This document shows positions 8,147 through 17,876 of a stretch of 64,000 nt of DNA, in pieces. The notes under the pieces are model-generated. The model ran no database searches. It was not told the DNA's origin and saw only the letters and a program-made list of their open reading frames with translations. Each line of letters starts with the position of its first letter. The stretch's first letter is position 1. Both the position numbers and the translations under genes were made by a program. The stretch is from JAGVSZ01 sp019137045 (lineage in GTDB: Bacteria > Pseudomonadota > Gammaproteobacteria > Burkholderiales > SG8-39). The DNA lies in the NCBI GenBank assembly GCA_046347635.1, contig JAXMFT010000011.1:1-64000 (forward strand), written 5' to 3'.

Positions 8147-9124
8147 ATGCTTCGTGTGATCCGCCGCTGCCTCGTCCTCTGCGCCGCTGTCGCGGCATTG
8201 CTGCCGGCCGTCGCGCCCGCGCAGGGCTACCCGGCGAAGCCGGTGCGCCTGATCGTGCCCTTCGCGCCGGGCGGGACCACCGACGTGCTCGCCCGGCTGG
8301 TGGCGCAGGAGCTCGGCGAGGCGCTCGGCCAGCAGCTCGTCGTCGAGAACCGCCCGGGCGCCGGCGGCAACATCGGCACCGAGGCCGCGGTCCGGTCGGC
8401 GCCGGACGGCTACACGCTGGTGATGAGCTTCGACGGCACGATGGCGATCAACCCGAGCACCTACGCGAAGCTCGCGTTCGATCCGCAGCGCGATCTCGCT
8501 CCGGTGGCAAACGTCGCGCAGGTGCCGCTGCTCTTCGTCGTTCACCCGGGCGTCGCCGCGCGGACCATCGGCGAGTTCGTCGCGCTCGCGAAGGCGAGCC
8601 CCGGCCGCATCAACTACTCGTCGGCGGGCAACGGCAGCACCGGACATCTGACCGGGGAACTCTTCAAGGCGCGCGCCGGGATCGACATGGCGCACGTGAA
8701 TTACAAGGGCGGCGGGCAGGCGGTGCAGGACCTGCTCGGCGGGCAGATCCAGATGCTGGTCACCGCGCTGCCGACCGTCGAGGGCCACCTGAAGGGCGGC
8801 AAGCTCCGCGCGCTCGCCTTCACCTCCGCGCGGCGCGTGCCGGGTGCGCCGGACGTGCCCACGCTCGTGGAGTCGGGGTTCCCGGGATTCGAGGTGATGT
8901 CGTGGTACGGCATCCTGGCGCCCGCCGGCACCCCGCAGGAGATCGTGCGCAAGCTGAACGCGGAGATCAACCGCATCCTCCGGTCGCCTGCGGTGCGCGA
9001 CCGGATGGCCGCGCTCGGCGCCGAGCCGACCGGCGGGACGCCCGAGCAGTTCGCCGAAACGATCCGGGCCGACACCGCGCGCTGGGCGCAGGTCGTGCGG
9101 ACGGCGGGGATCCGGATCGAGTAA
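8147..9124 (+). CDS. Bug family tripartite tricarboxylate transporter substrate-binding protein
   Basis: 325 residues with a Sec signal peptide (RRCLVLCAAVAALLPAVAPAQG). Bug-family landmarks are YPAKPVRLIVPFAPGGTTDVLAR, VVENRPGAGGNIGTEAV, INYSSAGNGSTGHLTGELF and VPTLVESGFPGFEV. These periplasmic proteins bind small carboxylates for TctAB-type carriers or act as sensors; no TctA/TctB gene is in the window. The ATG at 8147 has GGGAG at good spacing, better than the ATG at 8141. It follows the WYL regulator by 26 bases and may be its target or operon partner. Confidence 0.9.
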   Translation: MLRVIRRCLVLCAAVAALLPAVAPAQGYPAKPVRLIVPFAPGGTTDVLARLVAQELGEALGQQLVVENRPGAGGNIGTEAAVRSAPDGYTLVMSFDGTMAINPSTYAKLAFDPQRDLAPVANVAQVPLLFVVHPGVAARTIGEFVALAKASPGRINYSSAGNGSTGHLTGELFKARAGIDMAHVNYKGGGQAVQDLLGGQIQMLVTALPTVEGHLKGGKLRALAFTSARRVPGAPDVPTLVESGFPGFEVMSWYGILAPAGTPQEIVRKLNAEINRILRSPAVRDRMAALGAEPTGGTPEQFAETIRADTARWAQVVRTAGIRIE

Positions 9125-9133
9125 TTCTCGCGG

Positions 9134-9664
9134 CTACTTGAAGAGGTCCGCGGGGTCGACCGCGAACGACGTCGCCGCGCGCCGCCCGTCGCGCCCGTAG
9201 ATCTCCACCTGCTTCGACTGTGGGAGCACGAGCCAGGCCTCGGTCGCCCCGGCGTTCACGTACGCCGCGGCCTTCTCCCGGAGCTTGGGCAAAGCGTCGC
9301 TCGGCGAGGCGATCTCGATGCACAGCTCCGGCGCGCCGCTGAGCGGCGCCTCCTCGGGGTGTGCGGCGAGGAACGCGTCCGAGCACCACGCGACGTCCGG
9401 GGCGCGCACGCCGATATCGGTCGCGACGCCGACCTCGACCATCGTCCGTCCTCCGAGAACATCGACGAGCAGCCTGGAGAGGTGCGTCGCCAGCAGTGCG
9501 TGCGTCTTGCCGACCGGGCTCATGACGAGGATCTCGCCCCACTCGGTCAGCTCGATCTTCCCGGGGACGTCCGCGAAGCTCGGGTCCGCGCACATCGCCT
9601 GCCAGCGGCGGGCGAGCTGCTCGCGGTCGAGCGGCGCTTCGAGGGCTTCGTGCACAGCGGACAT
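9134..9664 (-). CDS. Uma2 family (DUF820) endonuclease-like protein
   Basis: 176 residues. The order GKIELTEWGEILVMSPVGKTH, then VATDIGVRAPDVAWCSDAFL, PELCIEIASPSDALPKLREKAAAYVNAGATEAWLVLPQSKQVEIY is the Uma2/DUF820 pattern. The restriction-endonuclease-like core shows the D (APDVAW) and ExxSPSD elements of a PD-(D/E)XK site. Its biological role is not established; such genes are often scattered in large copy number. It is convergent with the Bug gene. The start at MSAVHEALEA is taken instead of an upstream ATG with a poor leader. Confidence 0.85.
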   Translation of the reverse strand: MSAVHEALEAPLDREQLARRWQAMCADPSFADVPGKIELTEWGEILVMSPVGKTHALLATHLSRLLVDVLGGRTMVEVGVATDIGVRAPDVAWCSDAFLAAHPEEAPLSGAPELCIEIASPSDALPKLREKAAAYVNAGATEAWLVLPQSKQVEIYGRDGRRAATSFAVDPADLFK

Positions 9665-9731
9665 GGCTCGGAGACTCCGTCGCGGGAAAAGTCTACCACT
9701 CGCATGGTGCGGCCATCGTCTCACCAGTGGA

Positions 9732-9792
9732 GGCTCACGCCGTGAGCCACTGCCGTGCGCATACTCGGGTGGCGTCGATCTTCAGCCACCCG
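9732..9792 (+). promoter_or_regulatory. two adjacent perfect palindromes ahead of small ORFs
   Basis: GGCTCACG-C-CGTGAGCC at 9732-9748 is a perfect 17-base palindrome, suitable as a dimer operator. CGGGTGGC at 9766-9773 pairs perfectly with GCCACCCG at 9785-9792 and ends just before the GGAGG ribosome-binding site of the ORF at 9801. This second structure could fold in RNA and hide the ribosome-binding site. No regulator is assigned. Confidence 0.45.
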
Positions 9793-9800
9793 GAGGCAGC

Positions 9801-9947
9801 ATGCACGGCATCACCGTTCAGGAGCTCTGGCCCGCGCGCCCGCCGCGACGCGTGCTCGTCCATCCCAGCGGCACGCGCGCGGCGCACCGCCGGCTGACTC
9901 GTGCCGCGTTCCGCCGGTCGCGCGACCGCGTGCGGAGCGCGCGATGA
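9801..9947 (+). CDS. small basic hypothetical protein
   Basis: 48 residues, MHGITVQELWPARPPRRVLVHPSGTR and then an Arg-rich tail. No family is recognised. Support comes from a good GGAGG ribosome-binding site eight bases ahead, and from its stop codon overlapping the ATG of the next ORF as ATGA. The Arg/Ala-rich composition is also what random GC-rich DNA gives, so it may be only a leader for the next ORF. Confidence 0.35.
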   Translation: MHGITVQELWPARPPRRVLVHPSGTRAAHRRLTRAAFRRSRDRVRSAR

Positions 9948-10096
9948 GCGCAGTCGACGCGACCCGGAACGCGACTGCGGGCGATCGCGCGGTCGCGATC
10001 GCGCTCTTCCTCGCGCTCCTGCTCACCGGGTTCTTCGGCGCCGAGCCCGAATCCGGCCCGCAGACGGCGCCGACGGTACGGACCGCGCAACGCTGA
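9944..10096 (+). CDS. small single-pass membrane protein
   Basis: 50 residues: a short polar N-terminus (MSAVDATRNATAGDR), one strong hydrophobic helix (AVAIALFLALLLTGFFGA) and a polar tail. It is coupled to the preceding ORF by an ATGA overlap and lies 35 bases before the AddB-like gene. No family is recognised. The membrane segment makes it more credible than most short open frames here. Confidence 0.45.
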   Translation: MSAVDATRNATAGDRAVAIALFLALLLTGFFGAEPESGPQTAPTVRTAQR

Positions 10097-10131
10097 ACGC
10101 GCGCGCGGCGCCTGACCTATCATCCGGCGCG

Positions 10132-12787
10132 ATGCCGGACGCGCTGCCCGCGCTCGAACGAGAGGAGCTGTTCGCGCAGCTCGGCGCCGGCCACGCGGCC
10201 GGCGTCACGGTCGTCACGCCCAACCGCCGGCTCGCCCTGGCACTCGCGGGGGAGTTCGACCGGCGGCAGCTCGCCGCCGGCCGCACCGCGTGGGAGACCG
10301 CCGACGTTCTGCCGTACGCGGCGTTCGTCGAGCGGCTCTACGACGACGCCCTGCACTCCGACGCGGGTGCGGCGCTGCCGCTCCTGCTCACGCCCGACCA
10401 GTCGCAGGCGCTCTGGGAGGAGGTGATCCGCACGTCCCGGTCCGGCCGGGACCTGCTCGCGGTGCCGGAGACCGCGGCGCGCGCAGCCGAGGCCTGGACG
10501 CTGGCGCACGCGTGGCGGCTCCTCGACCGGCTCGACCGCGTTCCGCTCGACGACGACAGCGCCGCCTTTGCAGGCTGGGCGCGCGCCTACGGCGTGCGCA
10601 GCGCGCGCGCGGGCGCGACGGACGCCGCGCGCCTGCCGGAGGTGGTGGCGGACGCGCTCGCCGCTGCGCTGGTGAGGCAGCCGCAGCTTCTCGTGGTCTA
10701 CGGTTTCGACGTCGTCACGCCGCAGCAGCGCGCGTTCCTGCAGGCGCTCGCGGCGCGCGGCGTCGGGCTGGCGGCCTGCGGCCCGGCGCGCGGGGCAGGG
10801 GCCGCGGTGCGCATCCGCGGCGCTCGATGCGCGCGACGAGATGGCGCAGGCGGCGCGCTGGACGCGCGCCCGCCTGGAGGCGGACGCGGGCGCGCGCATC
10901 GGGATCGTCGTGCCGGACCTCGCCGCGCGCAGGGGCGCGCTGCGACGCGCGCTCGCGCAGACGCTGGATCCCGGCCGCGGCGCGGCGGTGCTCCCCTTCG
11001 AGGTCTCGCTCGGCGATCCGCTCGCGCGCGCGCCGCTCGTCGCGCACGCGCTCGCCGCGCTCGCGCTCGGCGGCCGCGCGCTCGAGTTCGAGCGCGCGAG
11101 CCGCCTCGTCCGCTCGCCGTTCCTCGCCGGGGGCGAGTCGGAGCTCGCGCCCCGCGCGCGCCTCGACGCCCGGCTGCGCCGGCGCGCCGAGCCGCTCGTG
11201 CGCGTCGACCGCCTGGCGGCGATGGCCGACGAGGCGCCGGTCCTCGCCCGCCTGCTCGGGGCCTACGCCGCGTTCCGCCGCGAGCGCCTGTCCGGCGCGC
11301 GCGCGCCCGGCGACTGGGCGCGCGCGTTCGGCGACGCGCTGTCGCTCCTCGGCTTTCCCGGCGAGCGCGCGCTCGACTCCGCGGAGTACCAGACCCTCCA
11401 GAAGTGGCACGAGGTGCTTGCGCGCTTCGCCGCGCTCGACCGGGTCGTGGGGGCGCTCCCCTTCGACGACGCGCTTGGCCGGCTCGGCCGCATGGCCGCC
11501 GGGACGCTCTTCCAGCCCGAGACGCCGGAGGTGCCGGTGCAGGTGCTCGGGGTGGTCGAGGCCGCGGGGATGACGTTCGATCACCTGTGGGTGATGGGCC
11601 TCGCGGACGACGCGTGGCCGGCGCCGCCGCACCCCGGCCCGTTCCTGCCGCTCGCGCTCCAGCGCGCGGCAGGCGTGCCGAACGCCTCACCGGCCGCGGC
11701 GCTCGAGCGCGCCCGCGCGCTCACCGCGGAATGGCTCGCCTGCGCGCGCGAAGTCGTGCTGTCCCATCCCCTGCGCGAGGGCGACCGCGACCTCGCGCCG
11801 AGCCCGCTGATCGCCGGCCTCGTCGCGCACGCGCTGCAGCTGCCCGCCTACCCCGCCTGGCGCGACGTGATCCACGGCGCTGCCGCCGTCGAGCGCTGCG
11901 ACGACGCGCGCGCGCCCGACCTGCCGGCCGCGGCGCCGGTTCACGGCGGCGCCGCGCTCATCCGGGACCAGGCGGCCTGCCCGTTCCGGGCGTTCGCGCT
12001 GCACCGGCTGCGCGCGGCGGGCGTCGGGGCGCCGCACACCGGTCTGGACGCGACCGAGCGCGGGACGCTCGTCCACCAGGTGCTCGCCGCGGCGTGGGCC
12101 GCGCTCGGGAACCGGCGCGCGCTCGACGCGCTCGACCCCGGCGCGCTCGAGGCGCTCCTGCGCGCCGGCGCGGACGAGGCGATCCGGCGCCACCGGCGCG
12201 ACCGGCCGACGACGCTCGGCGGACGGTTCGCGCTGCTCGAGCGCGAGCGCCTGGTGCGCCTGGCGCGCGACTGGCTCGAATTGGAGCGCGCGCGCGGGGA
12301 CTTCACCGTGACGGCGACCGAGGAGGAGCGCGATGCGCCGCTCGGACCGCTGCGCCTGCGCCTGCGCCTCGATCGGGTCGACGAGACGGCCGCGGGCGAG
12401 CGTCTCGTGATCGACTACAAGACCGGCCGCGCGGCGGTGCCCGCGTTGCTCGGCGATCGGCCCGACGAGCCGCAGCTTCCGCTCTATCTCACCGCGGTCG
12501 AGCCCGACGCCGCGGCGGTGGCGTTCGCCCAGGTGCGCGCGGGAGAGATGCGGTTCGTCGGGCTCGCGCGCGCGCCGGGCGCGCTGCCGGGAACGAAGGC
12601 GCCGCCCGCCGGCTGGGAGGCGCAGCGCGCCGCGTGGCGCTCGGACCTCGCACGACTCGCGGAGGAGTTCGCCTCGGGGCATGCCGCCGTCGCGCCGAAG
12701 CGCGGCGCACAGACCTGCCGCCAGTGCGACCTGCAGCCCCTGTGCCGCGTCCACGAGCGCGCGGAACGCGCGGGAGACGAGCAGTGA
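10132..12787 (+). pseudogene. AddB-like PD-(D/E)XK nuclease, probable DNA repair protein, one frameshift
   Basis: About 885 residues over two frames. The N-terminus (VTVVTPNRRLALALAGEFDRRQ...LPYAAFVERLYDD) is the inactive helicase-like part of the AddB-type repair protein found beside a UvrD-like partner in betaproteobacteria. The C-terminus has the RecB-like nuclease (RLRLDRVDE...RLVIDYKTGRAA) and a Cys set (RDQAACPF and CRQCDLQPLC) that fits an AddB-style iron-sulfur staple. Removing one C near 10815 restores the frame (RIAALDARDEMAQAARW). The stop overlaps the helicase start by GTGA. The gene is broken or the base is miscalled. Confidence 0.8.
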
Positions 12788-15700
12788 CCGGCGCGGCCGT
12801 TCCCGATCGCGCGCAGCGCGAGGCGGCGCTCGACCCGGCGCGCTCGTTCATCGTGCAGGCGCCCGCGGGCTCGGGCAAGACCGAGCTCCTGATCCAGCGC
12901 TTTCTCCTCCTGCTCGCCGCGGTCGAGTCCCCCGAGGAGGTGGTGGCCATCACCTTCACGCGCAAGGCGGCCGGCGAGATGCGCAACCGCGTGCTGCGGG
13001 CGCTCGCGGCCGCGCGCGCCGGCGCGGCGCCGCAGGGCGCGCACGAGGCGCGCACGCTGGACCTCGCGCGCGCGGTCGCGCTGCAGGACGACCGGGACGG
13101 CTGGCGCATCGCGCAGAACCCGGCGCGCCTGCGCATCCAGACCATCGACGCGCTGTGCGCGTCGCTCGCGCGGCAGATGCCGGTGCTGGCGCAGTTCGGC
13201 GCGCCGCCGGAGACGGTGGAGGACGCCGGCGCGCTCTACCTCGACGCCGCGCGCGCCACGGTCGGCGAGGTCGAATCCCGCGCCGAGGTCGCCGCCGACG
13301 TCGCGCGCCTGCTCGTGCACCTCGACAACGACGTCGCGCGCGTCGAGGCGCTTCTCGCGGACATGCTCAGGCGCCGCGACCATTGGATCCGCCACCTGCC
13401 GCGGCTCGACCGGGCGACGCTGGAGGCGGCGCTGGCGAGCGAGCGCGCGCGCCTCGTGGCGCAGGTGCGCGCGCTCCATCCCGACCCGGCCGCGGACGGC
13501 CCGGACGCGTGGCGCGAGCGCGCCGCCGCGCTGCTGACCCGGGACGCGACCTGGCGCAAGAAGTCCGCGCAGGCGCAGGCGCTCGCGGCGCTCCCGCAGG
13601 GCGAGGCGCTGCGCGCGGCGCTGGCCGCGCTGCTCGAGATGCCGCCGGCGGCCTACAGCGCGGCGCAGTGGGAGGCGCTCGCGGCGATCGGGCGCCTCCT
13701 GCCGCGCGCCCTCGCGCAGCTCAAGGTGGTCTGCGCGGAGCGGGGCGAGGTCGACTTCACGGAGGTGGCGCAGGCGGCGCTGCGGGCGCTCGGCGCGCCG
13801 GACGCGCCCACCGACCTCGCCCTGGCGCTCGACTACCGCATCCGGCACCTGCTGGTGGACGAATTCCAGGACACCTCGATCACGCAGTACGAGCTGATCG
13901 AGCGCCTGACCGCGGGCTGGACGCCGGAGGACGGCCGCACGCTCTTCCTCGTCGGCGACCCGATGCAGTCGATCTACCGGTTCCGCGAGGCCGAGGTGGG
14001 CGAGTTCCTCCGCGCGTGGACGCGCGCGCGGATCGGCGGGGTGCCGCTCGTCCCGGTCCGGCTGGCGGCGAACTTCCGCTCGCAGGGCGGGATCGTGGCG
14101 TGGGTCAACGCCGCGTTTGCGCGCCTGCTGCCGGCCGCGGAGGACGTCGCGGTGGGCGCGGTGCCGTACGCGCCCTCGACCGGCGTGCACCCGCACGCGT
14201 CGGGCGAGGCGGTGACCGTGCACCCGTTCCTCGACGGCGATCACGCGGGCGAGGCGGCGCGGGTGGTCGCACTGGTCGGCGAGGCGCGCGCGCACGATCC
14301 TGGCGCGAGCATCGCGGTGCTGGTGCGCAACCGCGGCCAGCTCGGCGAGATCGTGCCGCGGCTGCGCGCGGCGGGGCTCGCGTTTCGCGCCATCGAGATC
14401 GACCCGCTCGGCGCGCGGCCGGTGGTCCAGGATCTGCTCGCGCTCACGCGCGCGCTCGCGCACCCGGCCGACCGCCTCGCCTGGCTCGCGGTGCTGCGCG
14501 CGCCGTGGTGCGGCCTCGCGCTCGCCGAGCTCGCCGCGCTCGCCGAGGGCGACGACGCGCGCACGGTGCTCGAGCTGCTGCGCGACGAGGCGCACGTCGC
14601 GCGGCTGGGCGCCGCGGGCCGCGCGCGGCTCGCGCGCGTGCGCCCGGTGCTGGAGGCCGCGCTCGCCCGCCGCCTGCGCGGGAGCCTGCGCGACCGGGTG
14701 GAGGGCGCGTGGCTCGCGCTCGGCGGGCCGGCGTGCGCCGCCGCCCGGTCTCGAGGATGCCGGCGTCTTCCTCGACGCGCTGGAGGAGGCGCGCGGGCGA
14801 GGCTCGACGACCTCGCCGCGTTCGAGGCGCGCGTCGCCGCGCTCTGGGCGCGCTGCCCGACGTGGCCGCGCGCCCGACCGACGTCCAGATCATGACCATC
14901 CACAAGGCGAAGGGGCTCGAATTCGACCACGTGATCGTGCCCGGCCTCGGCCGGCCCTCGCGCAGCGACGACAAGCGGCTGTTCCTGTGGCTGGAGCGCG
15001 CGGCGCGCGACGCCGGCGAGGGCGAGCTCCTGGTCGCGCCGATCGAGGAGGCCGGGGCGGACGAGGACGCGATCTACGCCTGGCTGCGGCGCCTCGACGC
15101 CGAGCGCGCGGGGCACGAGGCCGCGCGGCTGCTGTACGTCGCGGCCACCCGCGCGAAGCGCCACCTGCACCTGCTCGGCGTCGCCGCGCTCGACCCGGAA
15201 TCGGGCCGGCCGCGCATCCCGGCCGCGAACACGCTGCTCGCGCGGCTCTGGCCGGTGGTCGAGTCGCGCTTCGTCGCGGCGGCCGAGGCGGCCCGCGTCC
15301 ACGTGCGCGTCGAAGTGGCGCCGCCCGGCCATGAAGGTTCGCTGCGCCGGCTCGCGGCGGGATGGCTCCCGCCCGCGCCGCCGCCGGGGCTCGCCTGGCA
15401 GCCGCCGGTGGCGGCGGCGCAGGCGCAGGACGCGATCGAGTACTCGTGGGCGGGCGAGACCGCGCGCCACGTCGGACAGGTCGTCCACCGGTGGCTGCAG
15501 CGCATCGCCGAAGACGCGCTCGCCGGATGGGACGAAGCCCGCATCGAGCGGCTGCGGCCGGCGGTGCACGCCGCGCTCGCGGCCCGCGACGTGCGCGCGG
15601 CGGAGCGCGACGCGGCGGTCGGCCGGGTGCTGACCGCGCTGCGGCAGGCGCTCGCCGACCCGCGCGGCCGCTGGGTGCTCGGCCCGCATCCCGAGGCCGC

Positions 15701-15959
15701 GGCCGAGTTCCGGCTCACCGCCCACGTCGACGGGGCGGTCCGCCGGCTGGTCGTCGACCGGCTGTTCCGCGACGGGGACGGCGCGCGCTGGGTGGTCGAC
15801 TACAAGACGAGCGCGCACCAGGGCGCGGACGTGGACGCCTTTCTGGACCGCGAGCGCGCACGCTACGCCGAGCAGCTCGCGCGCTACGCCCGCGCGCTCG
15901 GGGACGTCGACCGGCGCGGGCTCTACTTCCCGCTGCTCGCCGGCTGGCGCGAGGCCTGA
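12784..15959 (+). pseudogene. AddA-like UvrD/RecB helicase-nuclease, three frame changes
   Basis: GTG start overlapping the AddB-like stop. Superfamily 1 helicase motifs are in order: QAPAGSGKTELLIQR (Walker A), ITFTRKAAGEMRNRV, QTIDALCASLA, LLVDEFQDTS (Walker B), LVGDPMQSIYRFREAEV, ANFRSQ, and MTIHKAKGLEFDHVIVPG with YVAATRAKRHLHL. A PD-(D/E)XK nuclease follows (VVDRLF...WVVDYKTS). Frame changes near 14748, 14795 and 14855 interrupt the helicase 2B region; the protein sequence on both sides is well conserved. If the indels are real, the AddAB-like end-processing complex is dead. If assembly-derived, this is a normal enzyme of about 1060 residues. Confidence 0.8.
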
Positions 15960-16079
15960 GCCGCCGGCGCCGCGGGCGGGCGCACAACAATTGCCGCTGG
16001 CCCGCGCGCAAGGGCTGGCGGGCGTGCGCTCGTGCGCTGCATCATTGCCGCCACCAGGAGAGCACGCCACGGAGCGCCG

Positions 16080-17228
16080 ATGGACGTGAAAGCATTGCAG
16101 GCCCGGATCGCCGCGTTCGCGGCGGAGCGGGGCTGGGACGAGGTGCAGAACCCGCGCAATCTCGCGCTCGCGATCGCCGGCGAGGCGGGCATGCTGCTCG
16201 ACCTCTTTCGCTGGCTGACCGACGCGCAGTCGCAGCGCATCCAGAGCGAGTACAAGCGCGAGGCGGCCGAGGAGGCGATCGCGGACCTCATCCTGCACAC
16301 CCTGCGCCTCGCGGACAAGCTCGGCGTCGACGTCGAGCGCGCGGTGGCGAAGAAGCTCGCGGAGAACGAGTCGAACTATCCGCCTCCGGCGTCCGCGCCG
16401 CCGGCCGACGCCGAGGCCCCGAAGCCGGCCGCGGCGGCGCAAGGACCGAAGCAAGACGAGGCGCCGCAGCCGGCGGCCGCGTCCGCGGCGCGGAACCCCG
16501 CGCCGGTCGCGGAGGCGAAACCGGTTGACGCGCCGAACCCTAATCCGGAGCCGATCCCCGTCGCGGCGCCGAGGTCGCCTGCGCCGAAGGCGGATCCGAC
16601 GCCGGCCGCGCAGCCCGCCCCGCCGCCGGTGAAACCGGCGCCCGCGCCGGCGGAAGAGCCGCCGCGGGAGAGACTTCCGACGTGGCTCGACGGCATCATG
16701 CCGGCGCGGGCGGGATCCGGGCGGAAGAAGCAGGCGGCGGTAAAGGCCGCGGAGCCGCCGCCCGAGCCGCCCAAGGCGCGGGTGTCAGCGCCGCCTGCGA
16801 GCGCGAAAACGCCGGAGATCGCACCGCCGGCGGCGAGCGCGCGCGCGCCGGTGGTGGAGCGCGGCGACGCAGCGCCGTCGCGGACCGAGCCGCCTGCGCC
16901 CGCGCCGGCGGCCGCCGCCAACCCGCCGTCCGCGCCGCTGCGCGAGCGCTACCCGGCGCTCGACACCGACGCGGCGAAAGTGCTCGCCAAGTCGCTCGCG
17001 AAGCGCGTCGACGGCGCGCGCAGCGACGACCCGCTGCTGCGGGAGCTCCACGACGAGGTGGAGACGCTGCGCCGCACGCTCTATTCGCCGACGCCGAAGC
17101 GCTCGTGGATCGGCGACAGCCTGAAGACGATCCGCGCGCTCCTGGAGGAGGCGGCGACGCACGAGGTCGGGCAGGCGATCCGCGCGCACGAGTTCATCGC
17201 GCAGGTCGAGCGCATCCTGCAGCCGTAG
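16080..17228 (+). CDS. MazG-like nucleotide pyrophosphohydrolase domain protein with Pro/Ala-rich linker and C-terminal domain
   Basis: 382 residues. Residues 1-100 match the all-alpha NTP pyrophosphatase fold (ERGWDEVQNPRNLALAIAGEAGMLLDLFRWLTD and EEAIADLILHTLRLADKLGVD). The usual ExxE pair reads EAGM, so one of the four metal-binding acids is Met. Residues of about 100-285 are a low-complexity Ala/Pro linker. The last 95 residues (RERYPALDTDAAKVLAKSLAKRVDG to IAQVERILQP) look like a folded helical domain I do not recognise. The linker and extra domain are unusual for this family. It may cleave non-canonical nucleotides. Confidence 0.75.
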   Translation: MDVKALQARIAAFAAERGWDEVQNPRNLALAIAGEAGMLLDLFRWLTDAQSQRIQSEYKREAAEEAIADLILHTLRLADKLGVDVERAVAKKLAENESNYPPPASAPPADAEAPKPAAAAQGPKQDEAPQPAAASAARNPAPVAEAKPVDAPNPNPEPIPVAAPRSPAPKADPTPAAQPAPPPVKPAPAPAEEPPRERLPTWLDGIMPARAGSGRKKQAAVKAAEPPPEPPKARVSAPPASAKTPEIAPPAASARAPVVERGDAAPSRTEPPAPAPAAAANPPSAPLRERYPALDTDAAKVLAKSLAKRVDGARSDDPLLRELHDEVETLRRTLYSPTPKRSWIGDSLKTIRALLEEAATHEVGQAIRAHEFIAQVERILQP

Positions 17229-17309
17229 GCGCGCCGGGCCACGGCGGCTCGGGCGCGCTCGGTGGGGGTCGTTTTCGCGCGGGCGGCGCGCGACCGGGCT
17301 GCCGACCGC

Positions 17310-17804
17310 CTAATCGTCGCCGATCTCCACCAGGCCGCCGACCGCGACCGACGCGTTGCGCGGCATGTGGCGCACGCCGATCGCCGAGCGCGTGGGCTTG
17401 CCGATCTCCGCGCCGAAGACCTCGATCAGCACGGCCGACGCGCCGTTCAGCACGTCCGCCTGGTCGCGGAACCCTTCGGCCGACGCGACGTAGCCGGTCA
17501 GGCTCACGAACTGCCGCACCGGCGCGAACGTCCCGCCGAGCTCGTGCCAGAGGTACTCGAGCAGCGTCAGCGCCGCCCAGCGCGCGGACACGCTCGCGGC
17601 GGCGACGTCGAGGTCGCGGCCGACCACTCCGGGGTAGGTGACCTCCCGTCCGGTCTTGGCGGGCGTGGTCGAGAGGTAGACGACGTTCCCGACCCGCCGC
17701 GCGGGCACGTAGTCGCCGAGCGGCTCCGGCCGCTGGACCGCCCGGCCGAGGAGCGTGAGGAACCGATGGTCGGGGGCGCCGCGCGCCTGCGAGGGGGTGG
17801 CCAT
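17310..17804 (-). CDS. RidA/YjgF/UK114 family protein
   Basis: 164 residues. RRVGNVVYLSTTPAKTGREVTYPGVVGRDL, the LLEYLWHELGG helix, VRQFVSLTGYVAS and KPTRSAIGVRHMPRNASVAVGGLVEI fit the RidA trimer fold, including an Arg in the TRSAIGV segment where RidA enzymes bind the substrate carboxylate. RidA proteins deaminate reactive enamines; family members also serve as 2-aminomuconate deaminases. It is the last gene of the minus-strand catabolic run that includes an extradiol dioxygenase, which favours a catabolic deaminase role. The MATPSQARG start is the only good one. Confidence 0.82.
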   Translation of the reverse strand: MATPSQARGAPDHRFLTLLGRAVQRPEPLGDYVPARRVGNVVYLSTTPAKTGREVTYPGVVGRDLDVAAASVSARWAALTLLEYLWHELGGTFAPVRQFVSLTGYVASAEGFRDQADVLNGASAVLIEVFGAEIGKPTRSAIGVRHMPRNASVAVGGLVEIGDD

Positions 17805-17876
17805 GGCGGTCAGGCGCGCCGGGGGAACGGGCGCAGAGTCATGATCGGGTCTCCTGAGCGTGAAAGAAGGAGCGGT

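Noticed and set aside
9901..14895. A 1664-codon open frame spanning both repair genes
   Set aside because: It is a chance read-through. Parts carry AddB-like and AddA-like protein, but the centre is Arg/Ala-rich shadow of the other frame caused by a one-base insertion near 10815.
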